From NCBI GenBank assembly GCA_009787745.1, contig WQST01000001.1:8071-38104 (forward strand): a DNA stretch of 30,034 nt, given 5' to 3'. The notes beneath the pieces are model-generated. The model did not search any database. It worked only from the letters and a program-made list of their open reading frames with translations, and had not been told where the DNA came from. Positions 1-8,193 of the stretch are shown here, piece by piece. A program made the position numbers and the translations under genes. This DNA comes from Lachnospiraceae bacterium. Lineage in GTDB: Bacteria > Bacillota > Clostridia > Lachnospirales > Lachnospiraceae. The stretch's first letter is position 1. Each line of letters starts with the position of its first letter.

Positions 1-607
1 TTTTTTCAATTGCTTCCAGCAGCATGTCCATATTACGCTTATTTTTCGCGGCGATTTTCTCAGGGCTTCCGACATAGCCTGTATGATATAATCTCAGCGG
101 AATATCAAAAGCTTTAAGGTCATTTTCCTCAAATGCACCAATCGGTACTACCTGTTCATGAATCGTCCCCGTATAATGATAATACTTCCGATGATAAAAC
201 CTGACAATCTTTGTCGTAAAAGTGCGGATATTTTCATTTCCGGGGGTATTGTCATTCCCCAACATTTCATTTTCCCACTCTAACATCCCGGCAAGGCGCG
301 GATACTTTTTAATTAAATCCAATATTGGCGGCAAATCAATATGTGTTATATACTCATCACAATCAATCACCAAAATCCAATTATTGGCGGCTTGTGCCGC
401 GGAATAATTCCGCGCCGCACTAAAATCACCAATCCAGGGAAATTCAAAAACCTTCGCGCCGTACCGGCGAGCGATTTCCTTCGTTCGGTCAGTCGAACCT
501 GTATCCGTCAGGATCACTTCGAAACCGTAAGGTTTAACACTTTCCAAGCATCTTGCCAAGTCGGCTTCTTCATTTTTGGCAATCATGCAAACAGAAATAG
601 GCGGCAT
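1..607 (-). CDS. Glycosyltransferase family 2, C-terminus cut off by the window edge
   Basis: I translated this stretch directly. It is open from an ATG at 607 to the left edge, giving 202 codons, so the protein is partial. The N-terminus (PPISVCMIAKNEE) is a typical GT-A start. It is followed by a TDTGSTDRTKEIA segment and an IDCDEYI segment carrying the DxD-type metal/nucleotide-sugar motif, and later an H-E pair (GTIHEQVVP). This is the GT2 subgroup often followed by TPR repeats, as in SunS-like and cell-surface glycosylation enzymes, but the C-terminus is not visible. A GGAAGGA ribosome site lies inside the 3' end of the upstream ATPase gene, and only 4 nt separate the two genes, so co-transcription is likely. 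The sugar and acceptor cannot be read from sequence; flagellin or another surface glycan is inferred from context. Confidence 0.88.
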   Translation of the reverse strand, partial: MPPISVCMIAKNEEADLARCLESVKPYGFEVILTDTGSTDRTKEIARRYGAKVFEFPWIGDFSAARNYSAAQAANNWILVIDCDEYITHIDLPPILDLIKKYPRLAGMLEWENEMLGNDNTPGNENIRTFTTKIVRFYHRKYYHYTGTIHEQVVPIGAFEENDLKAFDIPLRLYHTGYVGSPEKIAAKNKRNMDMLLEAIEK

Positions 608-611
608 ATTT

Positions 612-2003
612 TTATCCTTCCGTGCCAATCAATATTAAATCTTCACGCTCTTTTGCTAACTCAATCAATCGTCCCGTAAATCCATTTATCGAAAATATTA
701 TAAACTTTTCTCTACGCTTCTCTAAATTCCATAAGACAAAATCTTTCTTCCTTAAAAGTTCAAAAAAAACACCTGCATCCGTTGGTTTATTACGATACTT
801 ACACTCCGCAAACACAATATCTTCACCACCTTCATCTACCGCTACGATATCTATTTCCTCTTTACCGTTCCACCAACGCCCCGCTTTGTTGAAACTAATT
901 CGACGTTGCTCCGCCAACTGCCAAAGTAAGCTTTTACAAACCTCTTCATAAATATACGCAACATGGTTATTAATAAAATTGGCTTTGATTTTCTGTAGCA
1001 CATAATCTGATTGTCCAAGTTCCAGGCGCCCACGTTCAGGATAGATGAACCTAAACCAAAAACGGATGAAATTATCTTTTATTTGATACATGCCCATTTT
1101 ACTTTTTTCAGGGCTTGTTTCTGTAATGGGAACTTCACGTTCGATGATATCCAAGTCAATTAGCGTTTTAAGATATTTCGGGAGGCTGGTTTGCTTTATG
1201 CCAATGTCAGTACTTATTTTCCCTGCTTTCCGATTTCCTGCTGCGATACTTCTAATAATCGAAAAATAGCTGCCGATTTCAGAAACTTCGCGCCTGAGCA
1301 AAAATTCAGGCTCTTCATATAATAAGCCCGATGGGTTAAGTAATAATCTTTCGATTTCAACATAAAGGTTTTTCTTCTCGTTAAATAACTCAATATATTT
1401 AGGAACGCCGCCCGTAACTGCATAATGTTCAATCAGATCACGGTAAGGCATACTATTAAAAAACTCATGATAGTGGCGAAAATCAATCTGTTTCAGTTTT
1501 ATCTGTCCTGTCCGGCGGCCATAAAGAGGACTATTGTAATTCAAGGTATGCTTTTCCATCATGTTAATAAGTGAACCGCACAATATCAGCATTACGTTTC
1601 GGCTCTGAAACCATGTATCCCAAATCCATTGCAAAATAGAAGGAAAAGCAGGATTGGCATGAACCATATATGGCAGTTCATCAATAATAAGGAGCTTCTT
1701 TTCATCTTGGTTATATTTTAAAAAAATTTCAAACAAATCTTTCCAACCGGTAAATTGAGCATTCTTTAGATACTCCTGCCCTGTGTATTCCGAAAGAGAG
1801 TGTGCGAAATTCTTCATTCCTATCGTTTCATTTTCTTCACTTGCTAAAAAATAAAGCGCTTGTTTATCTTTAATAAATTCTTTAATCAGCGTGGTTTTAC
1901 CGACCCGCCGACGGCCATAAAGTACAACAAAAGAAGCTTCTTTATTTTTGTACTGTTCATTTAGTACATTCAGCTCATTGAATCTGTTGACAAAATTTTT
2001 CAT
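612..2003 (-). CDS. AAA ATPase with C-terminal DUF234 nuclease-like domain
   Basis: The 463-residue protein has a Walker A motif (GRRRVGKTT, about residues 30-38) and a Walker B/DE motif (LLIIDELPY, about 104-112), matching the ATPase_2 (PF01637) family of archaeal-type STAND-like ATPases. Its middle section looks like a winged helix. The C-terminal third contains E-I-D-I-V ... E-C-K spacing (about residues 380-400), the signature of a PD-(D/E)XK-like fold found in DUF234 proteins. The biological role of this family is poorly known; nucleic-acid-linked or defence-like roles have been proposed. It is flanked by glycan genes but has no obvious glycan function. Its own sigma-A-like promoter lies just upstream, unlike its neighbours, so it may be an acquired gene. 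The ATG at 2003 has a GGGAGA ribosome site 7 nt upstream. Confidence 0.9.
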   Translation of the reverse strand: MKNFVNRFNELNVLNEQYKNKEASFVVLYGRRRVGKTTLIKEFIKDKQALYFLASEENETIGMKNFAHSLSEYTGQEYLKNAQFTGWKDLFEIFLKYNQDEKKLLIIDELPYMVHANPAFPSILQWIWDTWFQSRNVMLILCGSLINMMEKHTLNYNSPLYGRRTGQIKLKQIDFRHYHEFFNSMPYRDLIEHYAVTGGVPKYIELFNEKKNLYVEIERLLLNPSGLLYEEPEFLLRREVSEIGSYFSIIRSIAAGNRKAGKISTDIGIKQTSLPKYLKTLIDLDIIEREVPITETSPEKSKMGMYQIKDNFIRFWFRFIYPERGRLELGQSDYVLQKIKANFINNHVAYIYEEVCKSLLWQLAEQRRISFNKAGRWWNGKEEIDIVAVDEGGEDIVFAECKYRNKPTDAGVFFELLRKKDFVLWNLEKRREKFIIFSINGFTGRLIELAKEREDLILIGTEG

Positions 2004-2023
2004 CGAATAATCTCCCTGTAATA

Positions 2024-2051
2024 ATTATACTTCAAATAATTATTATGTCAA
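2024..2051 (-). promoter_or_regulatory. Sigma-A-type promoter of the ATPase gene
   Basis: On the minus strand, TTGACA (2051-2046) and TATAAT (2029-2024) are separated by 16 nt. Both hexamers match the housekeeping consensus exactly. The predicted start is about 2017, giving a leader of only about 14 nt before the ATG at 2003. It is the best housekeeping promoter I can see in the window. Confidence 0.75.
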
Positions 2052-2053
2052 GA

Positions 2054-2073
2054 ATTATTCTTTGCGGAATAAT
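2054..2073. repeat. Perfect 7-bp inverted repeat upstream of the ATPase promoter
   Basis: ATTATTC and GAATAAT flank a 6-nt spacer directly upstream of the -35 box. There is no adjacent T-tract, so it does not look like an intrinsic terminator for the gene ending at 2111. An operator is possible, but no regulator gene is visible. Confidence 0.35.
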
Positions 2074-2110
2074 GGGCTGAAAATTTTCGATATATCCGTC
2101 ATTTACGATC

Positions 2111-3601
2111 TCACTCTTTCTCTACAGGAATCCCGCATACCGCTTTCGAAAAAGTATTAAGCACAGCATAACCGAACCGCCGATCAGGCTCTAAATATGC
2201 TCCTTCCGCCCACTCATTCCAAGCAAAAACGAAAATGAACTCCTTATTATGCTCCTTTGCTTCCTCTGTCACATACTTAACCAAATCATAAAAGTTCCGC
2301 AAAGAAAGGTCAATATCAAAAACGGCAAAGTTTTTTTCATACCGCGGTGAATTATCCCACCCGCACATACAGCTTAGGTATGCCTGATGATTGCCCGCTT
2401 CAAAAATCCTTTTGTAATCACCAATCCATTGGCTTTGCCTACGGGCAAGTCTCGTTATGCAATTATTGCTCTTATCCAATATCGTATTAACATCAGGAGA
2501 ATAAAAGATTGGACAAAAAGCATACTCACCATCGAAATATTGCCTTGTCTTCTCGTCACTTGTAAAAAATGCCGGTAAAGCTGATAATATATATATTTCA
2601 CCAATTCCAATGTCTTCGGCGCGTTTTCTTAAACGTCTGATAAAATCCCCAAGTTCCGGTATATCCGTCTTATATATACAAATTAATGGTTTTCCGGCGA
2701 TGCGGATGTATCTTTCATCCTCAATGTATTTTTGCAAATCATCTATGAAGTTTTCGGCATCATCTTCTTTATAATCACACTTAATTAATTCCTCCGAACT
2801 AACCCCAACCCAACTTTTCGTCCACGTTTCGTTACACCACATGATACAAAAGTTAATATCAATATCTTTATTTTCAAGTAATAAATCAAAAGGTTTGAAC
2901 AGCAATTTTTTACCTGAAAACCAATAATAGTACATACACCATCCATAGATACCATGGCGCCTTGCCATCTGCGCTTGTTTTCGGATAGTCTCAGCGTCGC
3001 TTAAATCATAATATCCCAAATCATCATGCGGCTCTTTGGGTTGATAATGACCATCGAACTTAGGACGAGCCTTTTTCGTATTCGCCCATTCGGTAAAGCC
3101 ATCACCCCACCATTCATTATTTTCCGGAATTTCATGGAATTGCGGTAGATAATAAGCGATTGATTTTACTAACGGAATTTGTCCCGAAAAATCAATGTCG
3201 TCCTGATAACTAACGTCCGTATATGCTTTATTTTCAAACACACCATCTGTCAGGGTGCTAACCGTCCATCTTATATCTGAATAATGTATCACTATTTTCA
3301 AACCGAAACCTTCAAAAATTTCTTGAAAATTTTCTCCTATGAGCTCGTTTAAAACCGCTGCCTCAAGAGCAATAATCGTAATCGTTTTCGCAAGTTCCTC
3401 CGCAGTAAAATCAGGTGCTGTCAGCGTCTTATAGCCATGTAAACCATTCGGGTAAACCTGAGCAATATCCCAAATAAATACCCGCTCCGTAATGAATCCG
3501 TACCCTTTTAAATTAAGCACGAATCTTTCGCAAGTATCACCTGTACCAAAAATCAACAAATTGTTATTGTTTTCATAAAGCTCTTTAAAACTTATAGGCA
3601 T
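2111..3601 (-). CDS. WbsX-like / GH99-like glycan enzyme with extra N-terminal domain
   Basis: From about residue 125 the protein matches the WbsX family (PF14307, GH99-like). Seen in order are YYLPQFHEIPENNEWWGDGFTEW, the segment ending at the HYQPKEPHDDLGYYDL motif, the YGWCMYYYWF stretch, the CNETWTKSW motif and a late FVFAWNEWAEGAYLEPD motif. WbsX proteins occur in O-antigen and surface-glycan clusters and resemble endo-mannosidase-type hydrolases; whether they hydrolyse or transfer is unsettled. The first 110 or so residues are additional. They contain LLIFGTGDTCERF, a glycine-rich Rossmann-like start, perhaps a nucleotide-binding domain. The ATG is 2 nt after the upstream stop and has a CGGAGAT ribosome site. 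The likely role is assembly or trimming of the glycan made by the neighbouring transferases (inference). Confidence 0.85.
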   Translation of the reverse strand: MPISFKELYENNNNLLIFGTGDTCERFVLNLKGYGFITERVFIWDIAQVYPNGLHGYKTLTAPDFTAEELAKTITIIALEAAVLNELIGENFQEIFEGFGLKIVIHYSDIRWTVSTLTDGVFENKAYTDVSYQDDIDFSGQIPLVKSIAYYLPQFHEIPENNEWWGDGFTEWANTKKARPKFDGHYQPKEPHDDLGYYDLSDAETIRKQAQMARRHGIYGWCMYYYWFSGKKLLFKPFDLLLENKDIDINFCIMWCNETWTKSWVGVSSEELIKCDYKEDDAENFIDDLQKYIEDERYIRIAGKPLICIYKTDIPELGDFIRRLRKRAEDIGIGEIYILSALPAFFTSDEKTRQYFDGEYAFCPIFYSPDVNTILDKSNNCITRLARRQSQWIGDYKRIFEAGNHQAYLSCMCGWDNSPRYEKNFAVFDIDLSLRNFYDLVKYVTEEAKEHNKEFIFVFAWNEWAEGAYLEPDRRFGYAVLNTFSKAVCGIPVEKE

Positions 3602-3603
3602 TT

Positions 3604-4773
3604 TTATCTCCGCTGATCAAACTCTCTTGTCTGTGTTAATGCTTCTTTAACTCGGTCAACATATTTGAACATATAATCATCATAAATATCATAACGGTCA
3701 TTTTTGTTTTTCCCGAAACATTTTTCATAGTTATAACAATCTGCTTCAATAAACAGTTGCTCCAATGTTATCTTCCGCTCCTCGCAAAATGTACTTCCGG
3801 TATCGGCTTTTGCCCGTGACCTTCTGATAAAAAATTCTTCCTTCGATTTCACTAAATAGTGATAAACAGCCATTTTATGTTGTAATCTCCCCTCACCTTC
3901 TATATAGGTAAACAAGTCACCGACAATCTCTATCCCCTCTTCATTAACTGTGCGTCCCTCGATACCATCAAACCAATGAGGACAGCGCGCACCTATTAAA
4001 TCTAGCAGGGCATATGATGGTCTTACGATTGCTTTGAAGCAATTATTTCGCTCCGAACGCATCGTATAGTTTTCAATTACCAGACCTTCCGGTTTCGTAA
4101 TATGACCCGATGAGTTGAACGAACGCCAATCAATCAAAACTTGACCTACGTCATCGGACAATTCGCGCAAAAATTCAACAATTGTTTCGCTCGATAACGG
4201 AACTATAAACTCATCTATATCAATAAAAGCGAGCCACTCTGATTCATAGCGCAAGCGTCTTAAAGCGTCTAAATATGCCAAATTCTGCTGTCCGACTCCT
4301 TGCCATAGAATATGTTCGACAATCCCCATTGTAACATACGGAGCTAAAACATCTGCGGTATTATCTGTTGAATCATTATCATAAATAATGAATTTATCAA
4401 TCCCTACCAAGCGATGGTATTCAATCCATTCAGCTAGATATAAAGCTTCATCTTTGGCAATTGCCACGGCGCAGCAGTAATTTGGAGTAATTTTATCAAC
4501 TAAGCAACCTTCTATTTCTGCAAATATCATTGTAATTTTACTTATAAAATGCTGACTTACGTCCGTATCTTCAATATGCTCTACTAAATCAATAATCGAC
4601 TGTAGTTCCTCTACAATACTCTCGGCTGCTTGTTTTATAGCATATTCTGATGAGCTGTTGATAAATTCATCCAAAATAGTAATCTTCTCTGTAATTTTTT
4701 CTCCATAATTATCAACCACAACTAGTCCCTCTAAAAGCTTTAAGCGATTTTTACCCAACTCACATGTAATCAC
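3604..4773 (-). CDS. GT92-like glycosyltransferase
   Basis: The catalytic part resembles the Glyco_tranf_2_4/GT92 group. It contains CAVAIAKDEALYLAEWIEYH, then YDNDSTDNTADVLAPY, the FIDIDEFIVP metal-binding DxD-type motif, the IDWRSFNSSGH motif, and a late HYLVKSKEEF segment. About 85 N-terminal residues are helical and unassigned. I chose the GTG at 4773 because GAGG lies 6 nt upstream. An ATG at 4785, four codons earlier, has no ribosome site. Either start overlaps the upstream gene, which suggests translational coupling. It is a close paralogue of the N-terminal half of the two-domain protein at 9130-11109, sharing long identical strings around FNSSGHITKPEGLVIENY. Donor sugar unknown; flagellin or surface glycan assembly is inferred. 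Confidence 0.85.
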   Translation of the reverse strand: MITCELGKNRLKLLEGLVVVDNYGEKITEKITILDEFINSSSEYAIKQAAESIVEELQSIIDLVEHIEDTDVSQHFISKITMIFAEIEGCLVDKITPNYCCAVAIAKDEALYLAEWIEYHRLVGIDKFIIYDNDSTDNTADVLAPYVTMGIVEHILWQGVGQQNLAYLDALRRLRYESEWLAFIDIDEFIVPLSSETIVEFLRELSDDVGQVLIDWRSFNSSGHITKPEGLVIENYTMRSERNNCFKAIVRPSYALLDLIGARCPHWFDGIEGRTVNEEGIEIVGDLFTYIEGEGRLQHKMAVYHYLVKSKEEFFIRRSRAKADTGSTFCEERKITLEQLFIEADCYNYEKCFGKNKNDRYDIYDDYMFKYVDRVKEALTQTREFDQRR

Positions 4774-5917
4774 TAAAATCCTCATTAAGGATATTCAAAA
4801 GCCGGTCTTTCCACGCTGAATTTTTGGCTTTCTGATAACCATTTTCCGCTATCCGCTCAGCAATAGAATCATTATGAAGAAGATGTTTAATATCATCTGC
4901 CAAACCCTGCGGATAATGATAATCAAAAAAGATAATATCTTCTCCGTGAGTGTATCTTTCTTCCATGAATTTGCTTTTATCCGTAACACAAACCGCTTTG
5001 TTCATCATCGCATAATAAGTCCGTTCATGGGAACCATCTTTAAGCCATGTCATAAAATTCATTACTATCTTTGAATTAGCAACTAAATCAATACATTCTC
5101 TCTTAGTAACGCGCGCACGTATATCTAAGATTCCCGGAAATTCTTCTTCAACTTCTTCCCATTCTTCACCATAAATTACGACACGAATATTATTAGCTGC
5201 TAACGCTCTGATAATGTTTATTTTGAACAATCTCCTGACACGCGCCTGTACCTCTTGATACAAATTTTTTACCATCTCAACAAATTCTTCTGTTATGGGT
5301 GATATCTGCTTTTCATCTAAATACATCTGTAGTATATCGGTCACATCTAAAGTCGTTTCATCTGTCATAAATTTATTGAAAGCATAGGTGTATAAATCAA
5401 CGCCCTTGTCCGGAAAAAACTCTATCGCACTATAATCATTACCCAAATCCCGTTGACATGAACCAATATATAAAACATCTATTTCTCTCTGAGCATAAGG
5501 AATTTGGATATTGCTTGCCATTCCTCCATGCGGAAAAAAGTGTGTCGCCATCACCTGAGGGAAAAATTTATCAACAAACCTTTTGTGATTTCTATCCATC
5601 ATCAAAACCGTCATATTCGACAATGGTTTGGCTAAATATTTTGTATACAAAATAGGGTGGTCAACCATATAATTGTATAGCTTAACACCTTTTTCTTCCC
5701 ATAAGTTCTTTCCATCATGGTACTCTACGGAATATCCGACATTATTAAGCAGTACCACAATTGTATCCTGATTAAATCCCGCCGCCGCAACTTCTATATC
5801 ATGCCAAAATGTATTACTTCTAATGTCTAATACCAATTTTTCATAACCTTCAAGCTCCTGCATACATTCAATAATATAATCTAATGTTTGTACGTAGCCT
5901 TTTACGAATACCAACAT
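4760..5917 (-). CDS. CgeB-like (GT-B) glycosyltransferase
   Basis: The 385-residue protein has the outline of the CgeB/YkvP group with a C-terminal Glyco_trans_1_2-type half. Visible are KLYNYMVDHP (about residues 80-89), a FFPHGG segment, REIDVLYIGSCQ in the middle, and a C-terminal stretch with VIYGEEWEEV, FMTWLKDGSHERTYYAMMNKAVCVTD and EDIIFFDY typical of the nucleotide-sugar-binding lobe. It is clearly paralogous to the protein at 17762-18916, beyond the other side of the flagellins; both begin with ML(V/I)F(V/F)KGY and share the same motif order. The ATG at 5917 follows GGGGTAAAG. It overlaps the next gene. A 193-bp gap lies upstream. Sugar and acceptor unknown. Confidence 0.85.
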   Translation of the reverse strand: MLVFVKGYVQTLDYIIECMQELEGYEKLVLDIRSNTFWHDIEVAAAGFNQDTIVVLLNNVGYSVEYHDGKNLWEEKGVKLYNYMVDHPILYTKYLAKPLSNMTVLMMDRNHKRFVDKFFPQVMATHFFPHGGMASNIQIPYAQREIDVLYIGSCQRDLGNDYSAIEFFPDKGVDLYTYAFNKFMTDETTLDVTDILQMYLDEKQISPITEEFVEMVKNLYQEVQARVRRLFKINIIRALAANNIRVVIYGEEWEEVEEEFPGILDIRARVTKRECIDLVANSKIVMNFMTWLKDGSHERTYYAMMNKAVCVTDKSKFMEERYTHGEDIIFFDYHYPQGLADDIKHLLHNDSIAERIAENGYQKAKNSAWKDRLLNILNEDFSDYM

Positions 5918-6110
5918 TCTTTACCCCGCTTAAATATGCTCTTATAAAGACGTTAAAAATTTCAAATCATCGCTACATATGATATATGTCTGTTTTTCTC
6001 CGGCATATACCCCTTCGCGGCATTCTCTGTTTCCACTTAACAACATATAAGTTCACTACTCATATTATCCATTTAACTGCCATTCTTTCATGATTTATTT
6101 CATTAAGCTT
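5918..6110. other. 193-bp gap between two CgeB-like genes
   Basis: I see no convincing ORF, terminator or strong promoter here. A 15-bp palindrome-like sequence (ACATAT-GAT-ATATGT, 5975-5989) is present. TTGAAA and TATAAG on the minus strand are only 13 nt apart, too close for a good sigma-A promoter. Confidence 0.3.
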
Positions 6111-7271
6111 CTATTTTAAACTCTCCAGTGCATCAATAATATTCTTTGCTCTATACATAGCAGTAAAACAACTTAGCGTCTTTTGCCGGGCTCTTTGTGA
6201 TATCTCTGTCATTTTATCCGGATTGTCAAGCAACGCAAATATTCTTTCCGGTAATTTATCAAGTTCTTTATACTTAAAAGAAACCATATCAATTTCCGTC
6301 TCAAAAAGAGACTCATTTAAAGCATTCGAATCAGTTAAGAGAATAGCACCATTCATCATCGCGCTCAATTGCCTTTCCGTTATCGCAAATTGCGTCAACG
6401 AATTAGTATTAATGACAAACTTTGAATTACTCATGACAGCAAGATTATCATAAAAATTCAAAAAGTGATGATAAACTATAGTAGGTTCTAATAAATCTTT
6501 AAATTGTCCCTCAATACCATAACAATCAACCTTTAAGCCTGCTGCGGAAAGGGTTCTCAGAATATCTATCCGGCGTGAACTCCTTACGTAAAGCATCGCC
6601 AATCTAATCATATTACACATAATCTGATGACTATCAGCAAAAGTAATACCGTATAAACCAAATATTTCCGTACACACATCATATGGTATCGACGTTTCAT
6701 CAGCCAACAGTTTTTCAATGATAAGTTCACATACTTTAAGTAAACGGTCGCTATATTTATCATTTATAATCTGCTTAATCGTATTTAGAGACACAATATT
6801 CCCGCAAAACGATATATCAATCACTCTTTTAGATATATCATCTGCATTCCGTTTAATAGCTTGATATCCGCACATTTTAGCATGAAAGTACTTACTTGAC
6901 GGATTAATGAATTCTTTGAAATAGCGCTCATCATATATATCGTACACTCCAAAATAAACATTTTTTAGTTTGCATATCTCCATACCATATTTATCCATTG
7001 TATCAAGCAGTAAAGTAACAAGAGGGATATTCAGATGCTCATATATACTTTTATCGCCGTCATATAATTCTGCACCGACAAGGTCAATGCTTAAGAAAAA
7101 GCCTGTCTTTTCGTTTACCGCTTCTCCTAATTCCTTACCAAAATCAGGCAACCTCAAATCAATAAAATTCGGATAGTAACCCAAGCTTCTAAATGCCTCA
7201 CCTAATAAGTACAAACCGGCATTATGTATCGGATTATCATTAATGTATATTATACAATTTTTTTCTTTCAC
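6111..7271 (-). CDS. CgeB-like glycosyltransferase
   Basis: About 386 residues in a GT-B-like arrangement. The N-terminal half has IIYINDNPIHNAGLYLLGEAF and LVTLLLDTMDKYG. The C-terminal half has DCYGIEG, FVINTNSLTQFAITERQLSAMMNGAILLTD and DMVSFKY, matching the CgeB/Glyco_trans_1_2 pattern seen in the two related genes of this window, though it is more diverged. I prefer the GTG at 7271 because an AAGGAG site sits about 8 nt upstream; a TTG two codons earlier is possible. The stop is followed by a 193-bp gap without a clear terminator. Likely one of the sequential transferases of the island; substrate unknown. Confidence 0.8.
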   Translation of the reverse strand: MKEKNCIIYINDNPIHNAGLYLLGEAFRSLGYYPNFIDLRLPDFGKELGEAVNEKTGFFLSIDLVGAELYDGDKSIYEHLNIPLVTLLLDTMDKYGMEICKLKNVYFGVYDIYDERYFKEFINPSSKYFHAKMCGYQAIKRNADDISKRVIDISFCGNIVSLNTIKQIINDKYSDRLLKVCELIIEKLLADETSIPYDVCTEIFGLYGITFADSHQIMCNMIRLAMLYVRSSRRIDILRTLSAAGLKVDCYGIEGQFKDLLEPTIVYHHFLNFYDNLAVMSNSKFVINTNSLTQFAITERQLSAMMNGAILLTDSNALNESLFETEIDMVSFKYKELDKLPERIFALLDNPDKMTEISQRARQKTLSCFTAMYRAKNIIDALESLK

Positions 7272-7289
7272 TCCCAAATCTCCTTCCTG

Positions 7290-8168
7290 CTATATATCTC
7301 TGCGCTTTGATGGATTAATTACTACTTTATCAGACCGCTCATTATATAAAGCTGCAAAATAACTAAAAGCACTATTAGCTATAATCATTCCTCGACACTT
7401 ACTCATTAAAACTAAATCAATATAGCTCTTATCGCCTTCATTGCCAGTCACAAAAATTATATTATCTTTTGCCTTATCTAACCCAAGCTCCTGATAGTTC
7501 CGCTTGCACCAAGGGATATCATCAGAAAAAACCAAAAAGGTCGTAGCCGGCATAGCGACGGTCATATTGGTCATTGCGCCAAAATAAAATTCTTCCGAAA
7601 GTTCAATTCCCCACTTAATGAAATCACCTCGTCTGATATGCACGGACACACAATTATTTTTACTGATAATATCCGCAATTTCCGCATTTTTTGCGTCCGT
7701 TAGCGGCGGAAAAACAATCTCCTTCATAATCGTTTCGCGAATTGCCGACAGCCATTCTTTATTAATCCAATAACCGTGATAATAAATATTCCCGGGTAAA
7801 CCGACCAATTCAGGGTGGTACTCGTTTGATTTAACAAAATATAATTGTCCGTCAAAGGAAACATTCTTTGTCTCTGCCACCATGATGATGTCAGAACCCA
7901 TATTCTTCATCTGCTGGCATAAGTCTCCGCCGCCGTCTTTGGCTACCGAAACCATATAATCCCACACATCAGGTTCGAAATAATCACTGATGAGATTAGG
8001 AGTAAGCCCGAACAAGCGCTTAAGTTCATAACCGTTATGCTCATGAAGCTTGAAAAACTTCATGTCGTCAAGATAAATATCATCACTTGCATTAAGCTGA
8101 TAATAGCGATAGAAAATATATTGAAATAGCTGATTACCCAAACCGCCATTAAAGTATTGTATCTTCAT
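7290..8168 (-). CDS. GT11 alpha-1,2-fucosyltransferase-like enzyme
   Basis: The N-terminus MKIQYFNGGLGNQLFQYIFY is the hallmark of Glyco_transf_11 (PF01531). The family's HxRRGDF motif, which binds the nucleotide sugar, is present as HIRRGDF at about residues 177-183. Late conserved segments include FLVFSDDIPWCK and DLVLMSKCRGMIIANSAFSYFAALYN. The 292-residue length is normal for the family. Characterised members transfer fucose from GDP-fucose to galactose in an alpha-1,2 linkage; the exact donor here is inferred from family only, and no GDP-fucose synthesis genes are visible in the window. The ribosome site is weak (GGAATTAAG), and 25 nt separate it from the upstream GT2 gene. Confidence 0.88.
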   Translation of the reverse strand: MKIQYFNGGLGNQLFQYIFYRYYQLNASDDIYLDDMKFFKLHEHNGYELKRLFGLTPNLISDYFEPDVWDYMVSVAKDGGGDLCQQMKNMGSDIIMVAETKNVSFDGQLYFVKSNEYHPELVGLPGNIYYHGYWINKEWLSAIRETIMKEIVFPPLTDAKNAEIADIISKNNCVSVHIRRGDFIKWGIELSEEFYFGAMTNMTVAMPATTFLVFSDDIPWCKRNYQELGLDKAKDNIIFVTGNEGDKSYIDLVLMSKCRGMIIANSAFSYFAALYNERSDKVVINPSKRRDI

Positions 8169-8193
8169 GCACTTAATTCCACGCTTTTAATAA

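Noticed and set aside
341..951. Plus-strand open frames opposite the partial glycosyltransferase and the ATPase
   Set aside because: They mirror the coding strand of convincing genes and have no ribosome site or known motifs.
5334..5340. ATATCGG inside the CgeB-like gene at 4760-5917
   Set aside because: The matching -35 is TGAA, it is within coding sequence, and no gene starts at a sensible distance.
5975..5989. Palindrome ACATAT-GAT-ATATGT in the 193-bp gap
   Set aside because: Very AT-rich and short, so chance is likely; no promoter or regulator can be tied to it.
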